Below the pieces are notes generated by a model. That model searched no databases, had not been told where the DNA came from, and saw only the letters and a program-made list of their open reading frames with translations. The position numbers and the translations under genes are program-made. DNA of 64,000 nt, from the NCBI GenBank assembly GCA_022825825.1, contig JAJDWA010000007.1:18006-82005 (forward strand), given 5' to 3'. Source of the stretch: Candidatus Poribacteria bacterium. GTDB taxonomy: Bacteria > Poribacteria > WGA-4E > WGA-3G. Below are positions 1 to 7,915 of the stretch, piece after piece; position 1 is the stretch's first letter; each line of letters opens with the position of its first letter.

Positions 1-575
1 GTTTATTGACCGCAGGAACGCCGTGTGACCAGATGGGAATGACGAATGAACGTCTTGAAAAAACTTCGCTCCGATGGCCCTGTCCAAATCCTCGACACCC
101 TGGAACGCTTCGCCGCTATACACGCAGAAAATTCTTCACGCCATCTGGGAAAGCACAATTTAAAACGCCAGTCTATCAGCCTCCGGACGAAAAAACAGAT
201 GAAGAATTTCCATTCGGTTTAACAACTGGGCGCGTTGCGAGCCAATGGCATACCCGCACTCGTACTGGGAAAGTACCACAATTGACACGAAAAGACCCTG
301 AGCCTTTTGTTGAAATTCATCCTGAGGATGCCGCGGAAAACGAAGTTGAAGACGGAGATTGGATTTATCTTGTTGGACGACGTGGGAGATGTTATGCGCG
401 TGCACGCGTTACAGATACTATTCGGCGTGGATTGTTGTTTACACCGTTCCATTGGGGCGATCTCTTCCACGCGGAGACGAATGCGAACTATGTAACGAAT
501 TCAGCGTATGATCCGGTGTCTAAACAACCGGAGTTGAAATTCTGTGCCGTGCGGATTGAGACAGATAATTCGTAG
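1..575 (+). CDS. Molybdopterin oxidoreductase, C-terminal fragment (assimilatory nitrate-reductase-like)
   Basis: This is the 3' end of a molybdenum enzyme; the frame is open to the window edge, so the gene continues upstream. About 190 residues are visible. The last ~115 match the molybdopterin-dinucleotide-binding C-terminal domain: TTGRVASQWHTRTRTGK, then VEIHPEDA, then FHWGDLF...ANYVTNSAYDPVSKQPELK. The ending (HWG..., N-A-DP-SKQPE-K) is typical of the NasA/NarB assimilatory nitrate reductase branch and related formate-dehydrogenase-like proteins. The catalytic domains and any Fe-S motif lie outside the window, so the substrate cannot be fixed. A decayed duplicate of the last ~135 bases of this gene lies 2874 bases downstream. 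Confidence 0.8.
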   Translation, partial: LLTAGTPCDQMGMTNERLEKTSLRWPCPNPRHPGTLRRYTRRKFFTPSGKAQFKTPVYQPPDEKTDEEFPFGLTTGRVASQWHTRTRTGKVPQLTRKDPEPFVEIHPEDAAENEVEDGDWIYLVGRRGRCYARARVTDTIRRGLLFTPFHWGDLFHAETNANYVTNSAYDPVSKQPELKFCAVRIETDNS

Positions 576-641
576 GTGTGAACCAAATTGTGTTGTGGTG
601 TGAGGCCTCTGTGTCTTGCCCTATCTTCAATCTCACTAAGG

Positions 642-2285
642 TTAAGATATAGGTTCATCAAGTAAATCCAAAACCTCCTGCTCAACAGAGCGGGAAGGAC
701 GCTCTTGTACCACAGGAATAACGTAACTCCGAATAGTCATTCCGTTTATTATCTCCGTTTCTGTGTGCGGTTTCGGTACCTCGCGATGATCGAACACTAC
801 ATAGTAGCCCTCCGCTACACCTTCTGTTGATAGATACGCAGCGAGTTGCTGCTTCCCTTCGGCATAGTACCTGTCACTTCGCCATATCTTTGTTTCAATG
901 ACATATTTTCTTTGGTTGTGAAGTATGATTATATCCATCCTGCCCCGCCCGGTTGGAACTTCCATATACATTGTCCCGTTTATGCTTGTAACGAACTGGT
1001 CCAGATAGGCAAAGAGCAAGTGCTGTCCAATGAATTCTTGAGGGGTTTCGGGGACTTGTAGAATTTTGAATCCAACGCGGGCAATAAAGTCTCGAAAGTT
1101 ATCCAAGAGCCGCTCCATCAGGATCTGTCCGGTGTCGGTGAGGTACTGAAATCCATCGGTATCTTCGGGGAAGTAATCGCGCTCCAATCCGTTGGCTAAT
1201 GGTTTGAATGCTTGTAAAATGCAATGAAGATAAATTGGATTGGCAATTTTACACATTCTGTCAGTGCCTCTCGTAAGCACTCCGTACGTTGCGAGTTCAT
1301 TAATAAGTTCATTGCGTAGGGTGAAAGGCACCCCTTCCTCGTACAATGCAATTCGCATCAAAAAGTTTTCAAAGCGACGGTTTCGACGGATATTGGTTGT
1401 CAAATGTGATAGATTGGTGTTCTGTTCCTCTAAAAGTAGTCGATGTGCCTTTGCAAAATGTGTCATTGTGAGTACTTCAGTTTTCGGAATGTTCATCTCT
1501 TCGGTGAGTATCTGCGCGAGTCGGTTGACGAGGAAAGGTTGTCCTCCTGTCTGTTTGTGGATGGATTCAAGGACTTCTGGATCGAAAGTCTGCCCTACCT
1601 CGTCTGTATATTGCCCGAACAACTCTTGTACCTGCGCAAGCGTAAAATTGGACAAAGCAAAATCGTCCTGGATATTGAACGGGGAGACAGAGCGATCATA
1701 GTCCAGTTGTGTGATATTTTTGACACCCACAATGCCAAGGCTGTGAGGACATTGAAGCGTCGCGTGAGTGATGTAAGTATGTCGAAACGCGTGCAGAAAT
1801 CCCTTCAAGACAGATTTGGGAATGCCATCAAACTCGTCGATAATGAGGACAACTTTCTGCCAATTTTCCCCAGCCTTCAGGAAACGTTGAACTTGTTCAA
1901 AGAACTCCATCATTGACAAATGGTTGGTTATCTGGGTATTGTCAAGAAAATGTTTAAATGCTTCGTCGAGTTCTTCTTCACGTGTTTGAAAAACGCGTTC
2001 AATTTCCTTGCAGATATGTTTGGTGAGAGAGTCGTAAAATTCGGAAAGGTCACAATCTACATATATTTCAAAATTCAGTTGAATGGGAAAATAGGTTAGG
2101 TCTTCAGCGGTGAGTGCTGCAACGGCGCGTTGAAAGAAAGTTGTCTTGCCCGTTTGCCGGGGTGCAAAGATGACGATATAACGTCCCTCTTTAACGCGCT
2201 TAATGAACTCTGTGAGTTCTTCCGTGCGTGCGACAATATAGTGCTGTTCAGGGTTCACGGGTCCCCGCGTTCCAAACCTTCTCAT
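642..2285 (-). CDS. AAA-like ATPase with C-terminal PD-(D/E)XK nuclease-like domain
   Basis: The N-terminal half is a P-loop ATPase of the AAA-ATPase-like (PF14516-type) group. The Walker A is APRQTGKTTFFQRA near residue 45 and the Walker B is VVLIIDEFDGIP near residue 150. The C-terminal ~110 residues look like a PD-(D/E)XK nuclease fold of the type attached to these ATPases (GRGRMDIIILHNQRKYVIETKIW, with the D...E-x-K core). I chose the ATG at 2285, preceded by GAGG eight bases upstream; a TTG 18 bases earlier is less likely. It starts 22 bases after the 61-residue ORF upstream. Its last ~14 residues (SVEQEVLDLLDEPIS) nearly repeat the end of that small protein, because the DNA there is a direct repeat. 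The biological role is unknown; mobile or defence-related function is an inference. Confidence 0.75.
   Translation of the reverse strand: MRRFGTRGPVNPEQHYIVARTEELTEFIKRVKEGRYIVIFAPRQTGKTTFFQRAVAALTAEDLTYFPIQLNFEIYVDCDLSEFYDSLTKHICKEIERVFQTREEELDEAFKHFLDNTQITNHLSMMEFFEQVQRFLKAGENWQKVVLIIDEFDGIPKSVLKGFLHAFRHTYITHATLQCPHSLGIVGVKNITQLDYDRSVSPFNIQDDFALSNFTLAQVQELFGQYTDEVGQTFDPEVLESIHKQTGGQPFLVNRLAQILTEEMNIPKTEVLTMTHFAKAHRLLLEEQNTNLSHLTTNIRRNRRFENFLMRIALYEEGVPFTLRNELINELATYGVLTRGTDRMCKIANPIYLHCILQAFKPLANGLERDYFPEDTDGFQYLTDTGQILMERLLDNFRDFIARVGFKILQVPETPQEFIGQHLLFAYLDQFVTSINGTMYMEVPTGRGRMDIIILHNQRKYVIETKIWRSDRYYAEGKQQLAAYLSTEGVAEGYYVVFDHREVPKPHTETEIINGMTIRSYVIPVVQERPSRSVEQEVLDLLDEPIS
652..686. repeat. 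Direct repeat, distal copy flanking the ATPase
   Basis: About 35 bases (GGTTCATCAAGTAAATCC and onward) that recur with 2-3 differences at 2320-2354 and again at 3526-3560. The copies at 652 and 2320 bracket the ATPase. Each copy encodes the end of a protein finishing in LDEP. Confidence 0.8.
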
Positions 2286-2306
2286 TATGTTTACCTCAAC
2301 CAAATC

Positions 2307-2492
2307 TCATCGGGATACGGGTTCATCAAGTATATCCAAAACCTCCTGTTCAACGGCACGCGATCGCATTATATCTATCAATTCCTTATCTGCAAGGTCA
2401 ATAATTTCAGAAATCCGTTCTCTGACCTCCGCTGCAATATTTGGATGCCATTCCCGTAATTTTGTGTCTAATCTTTCAGCTAACAGATCCAT
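2307..2492 (-). CDS. Small conserved-looking protein, 61 aa, partner of the ATPase
   Basis: A 61-residue charged, helical protein (MDLLAERLDTKLREW...). A strong GGAGGAAATCA ribosome site precedes the ATG. It lies immediately upstream of the ATPase in the same orientation and is probably co-transcribed with it. I do not recognise a family. A damaged second copy sits at 3516-3699, which argues that the ORF was a real gene at some time. Its final residues (RAVEQEVLDILDEPVSR) resemble the tail of the ATPase, so the two genes share a 3' repeat. A short helical protein beside an ATPase could be an antitoxin-like or regulatory partner, but nothing in the sequence proves it. Confidence 0.55.
   Translation of the reverse strand: MDLLAERLDTKLREWHPNIAAEVRERISEIIDLADKELIDIMRSRAVEQEVLDILDEPVSR
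2320..2354. repeat. Direct repeat, proximal copy flanking the ATPase
   Basis: Second copy of the ~35-base repeat (GGTTCATCAAGTATATCC and onward). It forms the end of the 61-residue ORF. Recombination between this copy and the one at 652-686 would remove the ATPase precisely and give the arrangement seen at 3305-3710. Confidence 0.8.
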
Positions 2493-2580
2493 TGATTTCC
2501 TCCACTATTTTTTTCGCAATAAGTAGTTTCGGACTTGTGTGCGCTCTTCGTGATTAGTTTGAACATATTGCTTCTTAGAA

Positions 2581-3132
2581 TTAAAAGTCAAAGTCTATGT
2601 CTTCTTCGTCCGTATCAATATCAGGATTGCTTGTTGATGTAATCGCCTTTGGTAAAGGTTTATGTCCTGGCGAATATGGAAATTCAGAATGACAAGACTT
2701 ACATACAGATGACAGGTCGCAAAGAGGTTCTTTTCCTATGTTTTCATAAGTTTTATGATGAACTTCTTGAGCTGGCGCGTTACAAACAACACACCTGTTA
2801 TCATCGCGTTTTAGTACTTGTTTCCTTTTCTCTGCCCACGCTTCTGATCTCACATACAAATCGTATGTGGGGTCTTGATCAGCTGTACCTTTTGTTGAAA
2901 CTAAGTATATATGCCAAACTTCTTCTCTAAGATAATAGGCGTCAAGAAAATCAGGAACAAGTCTTAGTGATGCGTCAAGTAATTCTATTACTGCATCCAA
3001 ATTTACTACTTGATATTGGTAATAATGGTTTTCTAACTGGTAGAATAATAGAAACGCAGTTGAATAATGGAATCTCGCTTGGTTTAGGTTGTCTTGGGTG
3101 ATTTCGCCATAGACATCAGTTGATTCTTTCAT
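2581..3132 (-). CDS. HNH-type zinc-finger nuclease-like protein
   Basis: 183 residues. The N-terminal half is helical and TPR-like, with no clear family. Residues ~105-155 form an HNH/zinc-knuckle module: RDDNRCVVC, then QEVHHKTY, then LCDLSSVCKSCHSEF. The two C-x2-C pairs and the HH dyad are all present, so the fold and metal site look intact. The tail is acidic (DTDEEDIDFDF). HNH domains usually nick or cut nucleic acid, but the substrate is unknown. The gene lies between the two copies of the duplicated locus and reads in the same direction as the ATPase pair. No strong ribosome site is visible at the ATG; AAGAAG lies a little upstream. Confidence 0.7.
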   Translation of the reverse strand: MKESTDVYGEITQDNLNQARFHYSTAFLLFYQLENHYYQYQVVNLDAVIELLDASLRLVPDFLDAYYLREEVWHIYLVSTKGTADQDPTYDLYVRSEAWAEKRKQVLKRDDNRCVVCNAPAQEVHHKTYENIGKEPLCDLSSVCKSCHSEFPYSPGHKPLPKAITSTSNPDIDTDEEDIDFDF

Positions 3133-3304
3133 TGGTTACTTCTTGTGGGGTTAGTGAAATATGTCTAAAACTACTTATTCCGAATTTTTTATTGGAAAGC
3201 AGATAAACATCTCTGCAACCTTTCCTTAAAAAAGATATGATATTTAGGAAGAAAAGTCAAGGAGAAAATGTGTCCGAGTAAGGTTTATCCGGATTTGCTC
3301 CGCG

Positions 3305-3449
3305 GTGTTCTCTTACACCGTTCCACTGGGGCGATCTTTCCCACGCGGAGACGAATGCGAATTATGTAACGAATTCAGCGTTTGATCTGGTGTCTAAACA
3401 ACCGGAGTTGAAATTCTGTGCTGTGCGGATTGAGACAGATAATTCGTAG
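3305..3449 (+). pseudogene. Duplicated tail of the molybdopterin oxidoreductase gene (remnant)
   Basis: About 140 bases nearly identical to 431-575, ending in the same stop codon with the same downstream sequence. The offset is a constant 2874 bases. There is no start and no upstream part of the gene, so this is a duplication scar and not a gene. Confidence 0.85.
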
Positions 3450-3515
3450 GTGTGAACCAAATTGTGTTGTGGTGTGAGGCCTCTGTGTCTTGCCCTATCT
3501 TCAATCTCACTAAAA

Positions 3516-3699
3516 CTAATATATAGGTTCATCAAGTCCATCTAAAACCTCCTGTTCAACGGTACGCGATCGCATTATATCTAACAAGCCCCTCATCTGC
3601 AAGGTCAATAATTTCAGAAATCCGTTCTCTGACCTCCGCGGCAATATTTGGATGCCATTCGCGTAATTCTACGTCTAATCTTTCAACTAACATGTCCAT
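3516..3699 (-). pseudogene. Frameshifted copy of the 61-aa ORF
   Basis: Reading from the ATG at 3699 gives MDMLVERLDVELREW and continues like the intact ORF at 2307-2492 through the IDLAD stretch. One extra base near codon 38 (GATGAGGGGCTTGTT against GATAAGGAATTGAT) then shifts the frame to an early stop. In the original frame the homology resumes and ends in GLDEPIY. Downstream of it the DNA matches the flank of the ATPase gene, not of the intact small ORF. Confidence 0.8.
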
Positions 3700-3729
3700 T
3701 GATTTGTCCCTATCAGTAAGTGGCGACGT

Positions 3730-4110
3730 TTAATTTGGACCCGCCAACCGTGTCTGCTCAAGGAGTTTAATTTTTTCTCGGAGCATATTAATTTCTGCTT
3801 TTAAAGTCTCTTGTTCACTTTGATTATGCGCGATAATGATCTGTGGAATACCAACTGCTAACACGATCAGTGCCATAGCACCTATTACAAGGGCAAAAAG
3901 GAGTTTCTGTCCAAAACGGATTGTCTCAAATTCTCCAGCCACTCCCTTAAATTTCATGTCCACGGACCTTTGGAGTTGTGTTTCTAATGCAGTGTTTTCT
4001 TTTTTCACAATGTCAGAGATTGTTTTAATATCTTCAGGTATCAGTTGAGCAAACGCGGGTTGTACTAATAGCAAAAGTAATATTAATGCAAATAAACTTT
4101 TCATAATCAT
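3730..4110 (-). CDS. Small exported or membrane protein with C-terminal coiled coil
   Basis: 126 residues. A signal peptide is clear (MIMKSLFALILLLLLVQPAFA, cleavage after AFA). One membrane segment lies at ~70-95 (LLFALVIGAMALIVLAVGIP), followed by a charged helix that is probably a short coiled coil (TLKAEINMLREKIKLLEQ). An AGAGGTGAG ribosome site precedes two possible ATGs two codons apart. No family is recognised. The layout suggests an inner-membrane protein with a periplasmic N-terminal helix and a cytoplasmic coiled coil. The gene stands alone between the duplication scar and the HicB-like gene. Confidence 0.6.
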   Translation of the reverse strand: MIMKSLFALILLLLLVQPAFAQLIPEDIKTISDIVKKENTALETQLQRSVDMKFKGVAGEFETIRFGQKLLFALVIGAMALIVLAVGIPQIIIAHNQSEQETLKAEINMLREKIKLLEQTRLAGPN

Positions 4111-4161
4111 TTTCTCACCTCTGTAAATAGTATAGCAGGAGTGAACCGTATAGGCAAAGTT

Positions 4162-4371
4162 TTATGCTGTGCAAGGTTTATCCGGTACTATTCCTTGTTC
4201 TTCACACACTTCAAAATAGACTTCAAGTGACTTCTGCATTTTCTCACGAAGTTCACGGACAGATGCACCGTAGAACGTAATCACATCCTGTGTATTAATC
4301 ACTGTGCCGTGAAAGAGGTCTATTTCCGTATCAAAATCTACAACTCCGATATAACCTTTATACTCAATCAT
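4162..4371 (-). CDS. HicB-like protein, N-terminal domain only
   Basis: 69 residues matching the HicB antitoxin fold: MIEYKGYIGVVDFD, then DLFHGTVINTQDVITFYG, then ELREKMQKSLEVYFEVCEEQG and PDKP. In complete members the PDKP motif is followed by a ribbon-helix-helix or HTH DNA-binding region. Here a stop follows three residues later and the next bases show no continuation in another frame. No HicA toxin gene is visible next to it. It starts two bases after the stop of the hydroxyacid dehydrogenase gene and is probably the last gene of that operon. It may be an orphan or a truncated antitoxin. Confidence 0.65.
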   Translation of the reverse strand: MIEYKGYIGVVDFDTEIDLFHGTVINTQDVITFYGASVRELREKMQKSLEVYFEVCEEQGIVPDKPCTA

Positions 4372-4373
4372 TG

Positions 4374-5321
4374 CTAAAACCCAAGCTGCTTATCCACAAC
4401 ATTCTTCAATTCTTCACCCTTCAAATACCGCTCAAGATTATCCAAGAAAAACTCGGTGATACGCCGCATACGGTGCTGTGAACCACCCGCAGCGTGTGGC
4501 GTAATAATAACGTTATCCATATCCCACAACGGACTCTCTTTGTCCAGCGGCTCAACCTCTGTAACATCTAAACCAGCACCAGCAATTTTACCGGCTTGTA
4601 AAATCTCAATTAAATCGTCTTCCTTAACAATCGGACCGCGGGCAACATTGATGAGATACGCAGTCGGTTGCATCACAGACAAGTTTTCGATATTGATCAG
4701 TCCACGTGTTTCCTCTGTCAATGGACAGGCTATCATCACAACATCCACCCGACTCATCGTTTCTGATAGTTTACTCATTGGCACAAGTTCGTCTACATTA
4801 TCAGGTTTTTCTGTGCGATATGCATCAACACCAACAATGTACATATCAAAACCTTTTGCACGTTTTGCCATCTGCATGCCAATTCCACCTAAACCGACAA
4901 TACCAATTTTGAACCCATCAATCTCAATCATCGGGGATTTGCTACCACCCCACTGATGGTTATCTTGGTTACGTGTGAAATGGTGAATACCACGTGTAAT
5001 ACCGAGCAGAAGCGCAAACGCTTGGTCAGCTACGTGTGTGCCATAAAGTCCTGCAGCGTTTGTCAAAATCACATCGCTCTCACGCATCGCAGGATACACG
5101 TGTTTGTCCATACCTGCGCTGGATGCCTGAATCCACTTAATATTTGGCAGAAGTGGAAAAATATCCTCGCTACAGAAACCGAAGAAAATATCAGTATCCT
5201 TGCCTTCTTCAGCGATCTCCTCGCGCGAACCCGGCATAATGTATGTATGTTCATCACCAATAATGTCTTCTAACCGCTTTAGCTGTTCACCTTCAACTCG
5301 ATGTTGTAATAAAATCTTCAT
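4374..5321 (-). CDS. D-isomer-specific 2-hydroxyacid dehydrogenase
   Basis: 315 residues, the usual length for the family. The NAD-binding Rossmann motif is GIVGLGGIGMQMAKRA near residue 140. Catalytic landmarks are visible: the Arg in INVARGPIVKEDDL, the Glu in the DVTEVEPL region, and the His in ITPHAAGGSQ. The enzyme should reduce a 2-keto acid or oxidise a D-2-hydroxy acid (glyoxylate/hydroxypyruvate or phosphoglycerate type); the substrate cannot be told. It follows the HAD phosphatase by 35 bases, in line with the gnd operon. AAAGGAA precedes the ATG. Confidence 0.88.
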   Translation of the reverse strand: MKILLQHRVEGEQLKRLEDIIGDEHTYIMPGSREEIAEEGKDTDIFFGFCSEDIFPLLPNIKWIQASSAGMDKHVYPAMRESDVILTNAAGLYGTHVADQAFALLLGITRGIHHFTRNQDNHQWGGSKSPMIEIDGFKIGIVGLGGIGMQMAKRAKGFDMYIVGVDAYRTEKPDNVDELVPMSKLSETMSRVDVVMIACPLTEETRGLINIENLSVMQPTAYLINVARGPIVKEDDLIEILQAGKIAGAGLDVTEVEPLDKESPLWDMDNVIITPHAAGGSQHRMRRITEFFLDNLERYLKGEELKNVVDKQLGF

Positions 5322-5356
5322 ATATATTCCTTTCGTTAGTCAGTTTTCTATGTCGT

Positions 5357-6250
5357 TTACCACGGAGGCGTTTCTGGTAACAATTCTTGAAATTTGCTGA
5401 GCAATTCGTCTTCATATTCGCCAGCATATTGCCCGTTGAAGAATCTATCTATCCCTTCGTCAAGGAAGTGTGCCCAAGATATGTCTTCAGCACCAGGATT
5501 GACAGGAAAAAACAGAGCGTCTACACTACGACCAGCTTTTAGGTCACCAGGTGAATCGCCTATCATCAGGACATGGTTTTCAGGATATTTGTCCTTTGTT
5601 GTGATGGTCAGATGTTCGGTTTTCGTTCCCATCTCCTGTCCAGCGATCAGTGCCACATATTGGTCAATATTATGCTCATCCCATTCTCGTTTGAGTGCCT
5701 CATCAGGTGTAGCAGAAACGACAATCACATCTGCTTTTCCTTGTAGCCGTTGCAGTGCTTCGCGCACACCGGGAAATGGCGGCAGATTGTAGACAATCTC
5801 CGCAACGCTTTCGTTCACACCGAGACTCCATCGCATCACATGACTTAACTCGTCCTGTCTTTCACCTGTGGCATTATCAATCGCTTCCTGCAGTGCTGGA
5901 TTCCCAAGTTTTGTTTCGGTTTCAGTCCATTCTCGCAAGTGCGGTAGTTCTGGTACTTGCACACCCATCTTCTGTACAAGGGGCATTTCACGTAGATAAT
6001 CAAAAACGAGCAGGACTGCTTTAAACCGATTTGTGCCGCGCATCGTGGAATAGAGATTGACGAAATCCCATGCCTGATGCACCTGCCGTGAAATAGATGC
6101 CAATCCAAAATGCTTGACGACGTTCACGCTAAAGCAATCGTTATGCTTGACCTCCATACTATTGAAAACGCAACCGTCTGAATCAATACCAACAAAAAAA
6201 TCGTGTTGCGGTTTAAAATCATATAATGCTTGTTGTGGTTCTTGAGCCAT
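5357..6250 (-). CDS. HAD-superfamily hydrolase (phosphatase)
   Basis: 297 residues from the ATG at 6250 (MAQEPQQALYDF), which has an AAAGGAGT ribosome site. A longer frame runs back into the gnd gene but has no support. HAD motif I is VGIDSDGCVFNS (DxD present), motif II is VVSATPDEAL and motif III/IV is MIGDSPGDLKAG. A helical cap lies between motifs I and II. It begins 10 bases after the gnd stop, so the two are surely co-transcribed. A phosphatase next to 6-phosphogluconate dehydrogenase and a 2-hydroxyacid dehydrogenase suggests turnover of a sugar-acid phosphate, but the substrate is an inference. Confidence 0.82.
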   Translation of the reverse strand: MAQEPQQALYDFKPQHDFFVGIDSDGCVFNSMEVKHNDCFSVNVVKHFGLASISRQVHQAWDFVNLYSTMRGTNRFKAVLLVFDYLREMPLVQKMGVQVPELPHLREWTETETKLGNPALQEAIDNATGERQDELSHVMRWSLGVNESVAEIVYNLPPFPGVREALQRLQGKADVIVVSATPDEALKREWDEHNIDQYVALIAGQEMGTKTEHLTITTKDKYPENHVLMIGDSPGDLKAGRSVDALFFPVNPGAEDISWAHFLDEGIDRFFNGQYAGEYEDELLSKFQELLPETPPW

Positions 6251-6260
6251 AAGTACTCCT

Positions 6261-7724
6261 TTATTCAACAATAACTTCTGGGCGGTTCTCCAGCATCCAT
6301 TCGGTATGGAACACTGTGGGTTCACCATCTTTACCGACAACCGTGTTACCTTCAGCATCCAATTTGTGATAGGTATGTGCACCAAAATAATCGCGCATCG
6401 CTTGGATAAGATTAGCGGAAAGTCTACTACTGCGATAACTATCAAAATAGGCTAATGCCGAGCTAAACGCTGGAATCGGAACACCGAGCTGCGTTGCAGT
6501 GCTAATGACATTCCGCCAATGCGGTTGTGCTGCCTCAATGACACCACGAAAATAGGAGTCAAGCAATAAATTCGGCAAATCAGGATTTCGTTCAAACGCC
6601 TCTGCAATGCGATGCAGGAATTTTGCGCGAATTATACAGCCCCCGCGCCAACCTAAAGCGATTTTGCCGAGGTCCAGATTCCATTCATTTTCCAAACATG
6701 CTTCGCGCATCAATGCGAAACCTTGGGCGTAGGAACAAATTTTGGCAGCGTAGAGTGCATCGTGGATAGCTTGCAAAGCTGCTTCTTGGTCCCCATCAAA
6801 AGTCCCAACCGGTCCATTAATTACTTTAGAAGCATCAACGCGTTCGCTTTTGATAGCAGAGATACAGCGTGCGAAGACTGCCTCAGCGATAGTGGGGGCA
6901 GATATACCGAGGTCCAGTGCTGAAATGCTTGTCCATTTACCAGTACCTTTTTGCCCAGCTTGGTCCAGTACAACATCAACAAAAGGGGTGCCGCTTGCAT
7001 CTCGTTGTGTAAAGATGTCCGCTGTAATTTCAATGAGATAGGAATTCAGTTCACCTTGATTCCATTCGTTGAATACTTTGTGCATCTCGTCAGCGTCCAT
7101 TCCTAATACACTCTTCATCAACGAGTAAGCTTCGCAAATCAGCTGCATATCGCCGTATTCAATGCCGTTATGCACCATTTTAACGTAATGCCCCGCACCG
7201 TTCGGTCCGATATATGAACAGCACGGTGTACCTTCCACCTGTGCCGCAATCTTTGTAAAGATCGGTTCCACGAGCGTGTATGCCTTAGCTGAACCACCCG
7301 GCATCATTGCAGGTCCCTTTAATGCACCTTCTTCACCGCCAGAGATTCCTGTTCCAATAAATAAAATATCCTGTTCTGCAAGTTCTGTATGTCGGCGGAT
7401 AGTATCATTGAAATTGGAGTTACCTCCATCAATAATTAGGTCGCCTTTTGAGAGGTGTGGCACGAGTAACGTAATGAACGCATCAACGGGTTCCCCTGCT
7501 TTCACCATCAATATAATTTTGCGAGGTGTCTCTAATTTTCCAATGAATTCGGGAATAGAATGTGTTCCGATGATGTTTTTTCCGCTTGCTGCACCTGCAA
7601 TGAAGTCATCAACTCGCGAGACAGTTCGGTTAAAAACTGCTACTTCAAAGCCTTTGCTTTCCATATTCAGCGCGAGGTTTTCACCCATCACTGCTAATCC
7701 GATGAGTCCTATATCTGCTGCCAA
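6261..7724 (-). CDS. gnd: 6-phosphogluconate dehydrogenase, decarboxylating
   Basis: 487 residues, close to the ~470 of the long NADP-dependent enzyme. N-terminal Rossmann motif IGLIGLAVMGENLALNM; MVKAGEPVD; GGNSNFNDTIRR; the substrate and catalytic stretch SGGEEGALKGPAMMPGG; GPNGAGHYVKMVHNGIEYGD with the catalytic Lys; and the C-terminal GWRGGCIIRA. It oxidises 6-phosphogluconate to ribulose 5-phosphate, CO2 and NADPH in the pentose phosphate pathway. The start codon is TTG, supported by a perfect AGGAGG eight bases upstream and by the position of the Rossmann strand; no ATG is available. It is first in the operon gnd-HAD-dehydrogenase-HicB and is preceded by a strong promoter with an overlapping palindrome. 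Confidence 0.95.
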   Translation of the reverse strand: MAADIGLIGLAVMGENLALNMESKGFEVAVFNRTVSRVDDFIAGAASGKNIIGTHSIPEFIGKLETPRKIILMVKAGEPVDAFITLLVPHLSKGDLIIDGGNSNFNDTIRRHTELAEQDILFIGTGISGGEEGALKGPAMMPGGSAKAYTLVEPIFTKIAAQVEGTPCCSYIGPNGAGHYVKMVHNGIEYGDMQLICEAYSLMKSVLGMDADEMHKVFNEWNQGELNSYLIEITADIFTQRDASGTPFVDVVLDQAGQKGTGKWTSISALDLGISAPTIAEAVFARCISAIKSERVDASKVINGPVGTFDGDQEAALQAIHDALYAAKICSYAQGFALMREACLENEWNLDLGKIALGWRGGCIIRAKFLHRIAEAFERNPDLPNLLLDSYFRGVIEAAQPHWRNVISTATQLGVPIPAFSSALAYFDSYRSSRLSANLIQAMRDYFGAHTYHKLDAEGNTVVGKDGEPTVFHTEWMLENRPEVIVE

Positions 7725-7755
7725 ATTTGTTTCCTCCTATGGTCTTGTGTATTTT

Positions 7756-7771
7756 AGACATTATAATGTCT
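7756..7771. promoter_or_regulatory. 16-bp perfect palindrome at the gnd promoter, likely operator
   Basis: AGACATTATAATGTCT is a perfect inverted repeat lying just downstream of the gnd -10 box, at about the transcription start. This is where a repressor would block. An ATTATAAT octamer within it is repeated a few bases away toward the -10 box. The regulator is unknown. Confidence 0.55.
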
Positions 7772-7777
7772 ATTATA

Positions 7778-7805
7778 ATTATACCATTGTTGTGTTGCAA
7801 GTCAA
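7778..7805 (-). promoter_or_regulatory. Sigma-70-type promoter for the gnd operon
   Basis: On the minus strand: TTGACT at 7805-7800, a 16-base spacer, and TATAAT at 7783-7778. The gnd TTG start is ~55 bases downstream. Confidence 0.7.
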
Positions 7806-7837
7806 ATTGAATTGTTCTGGATGGCAATTCCTATCGC

Positions 7838-7866
7838 TTGACCAATTTGCTATGATACGGTATAGT
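7838..7866 (+). promoter_or_regulatory. Sigma-70-type promoter for the Gfo/Idh/MocA - enolase-superfamily pair
   Basis: TTGACC at 7838-7843, a 17-base spacer, and TATAGT at 7861-7866. The gene start at 7916 follows 50 bases later. It is back to back with the gnd promoter; the two -35 boxes are ~32 bases apart. Confidence 0.72.
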
Positions 7867-7915
7867 ACAGCAAATAAAAGATAAAAATAAAAAATCTCAC
7901 ATTAAACGGGAACTT

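Noticed and set aside
6251..6445. 65-residue N-terminal extension of the HAD protein
   Set aside because: It overlaps the end of gnd; the ATG at 6250 has a strong ribosome site and the HAD motif follows at normal distance.
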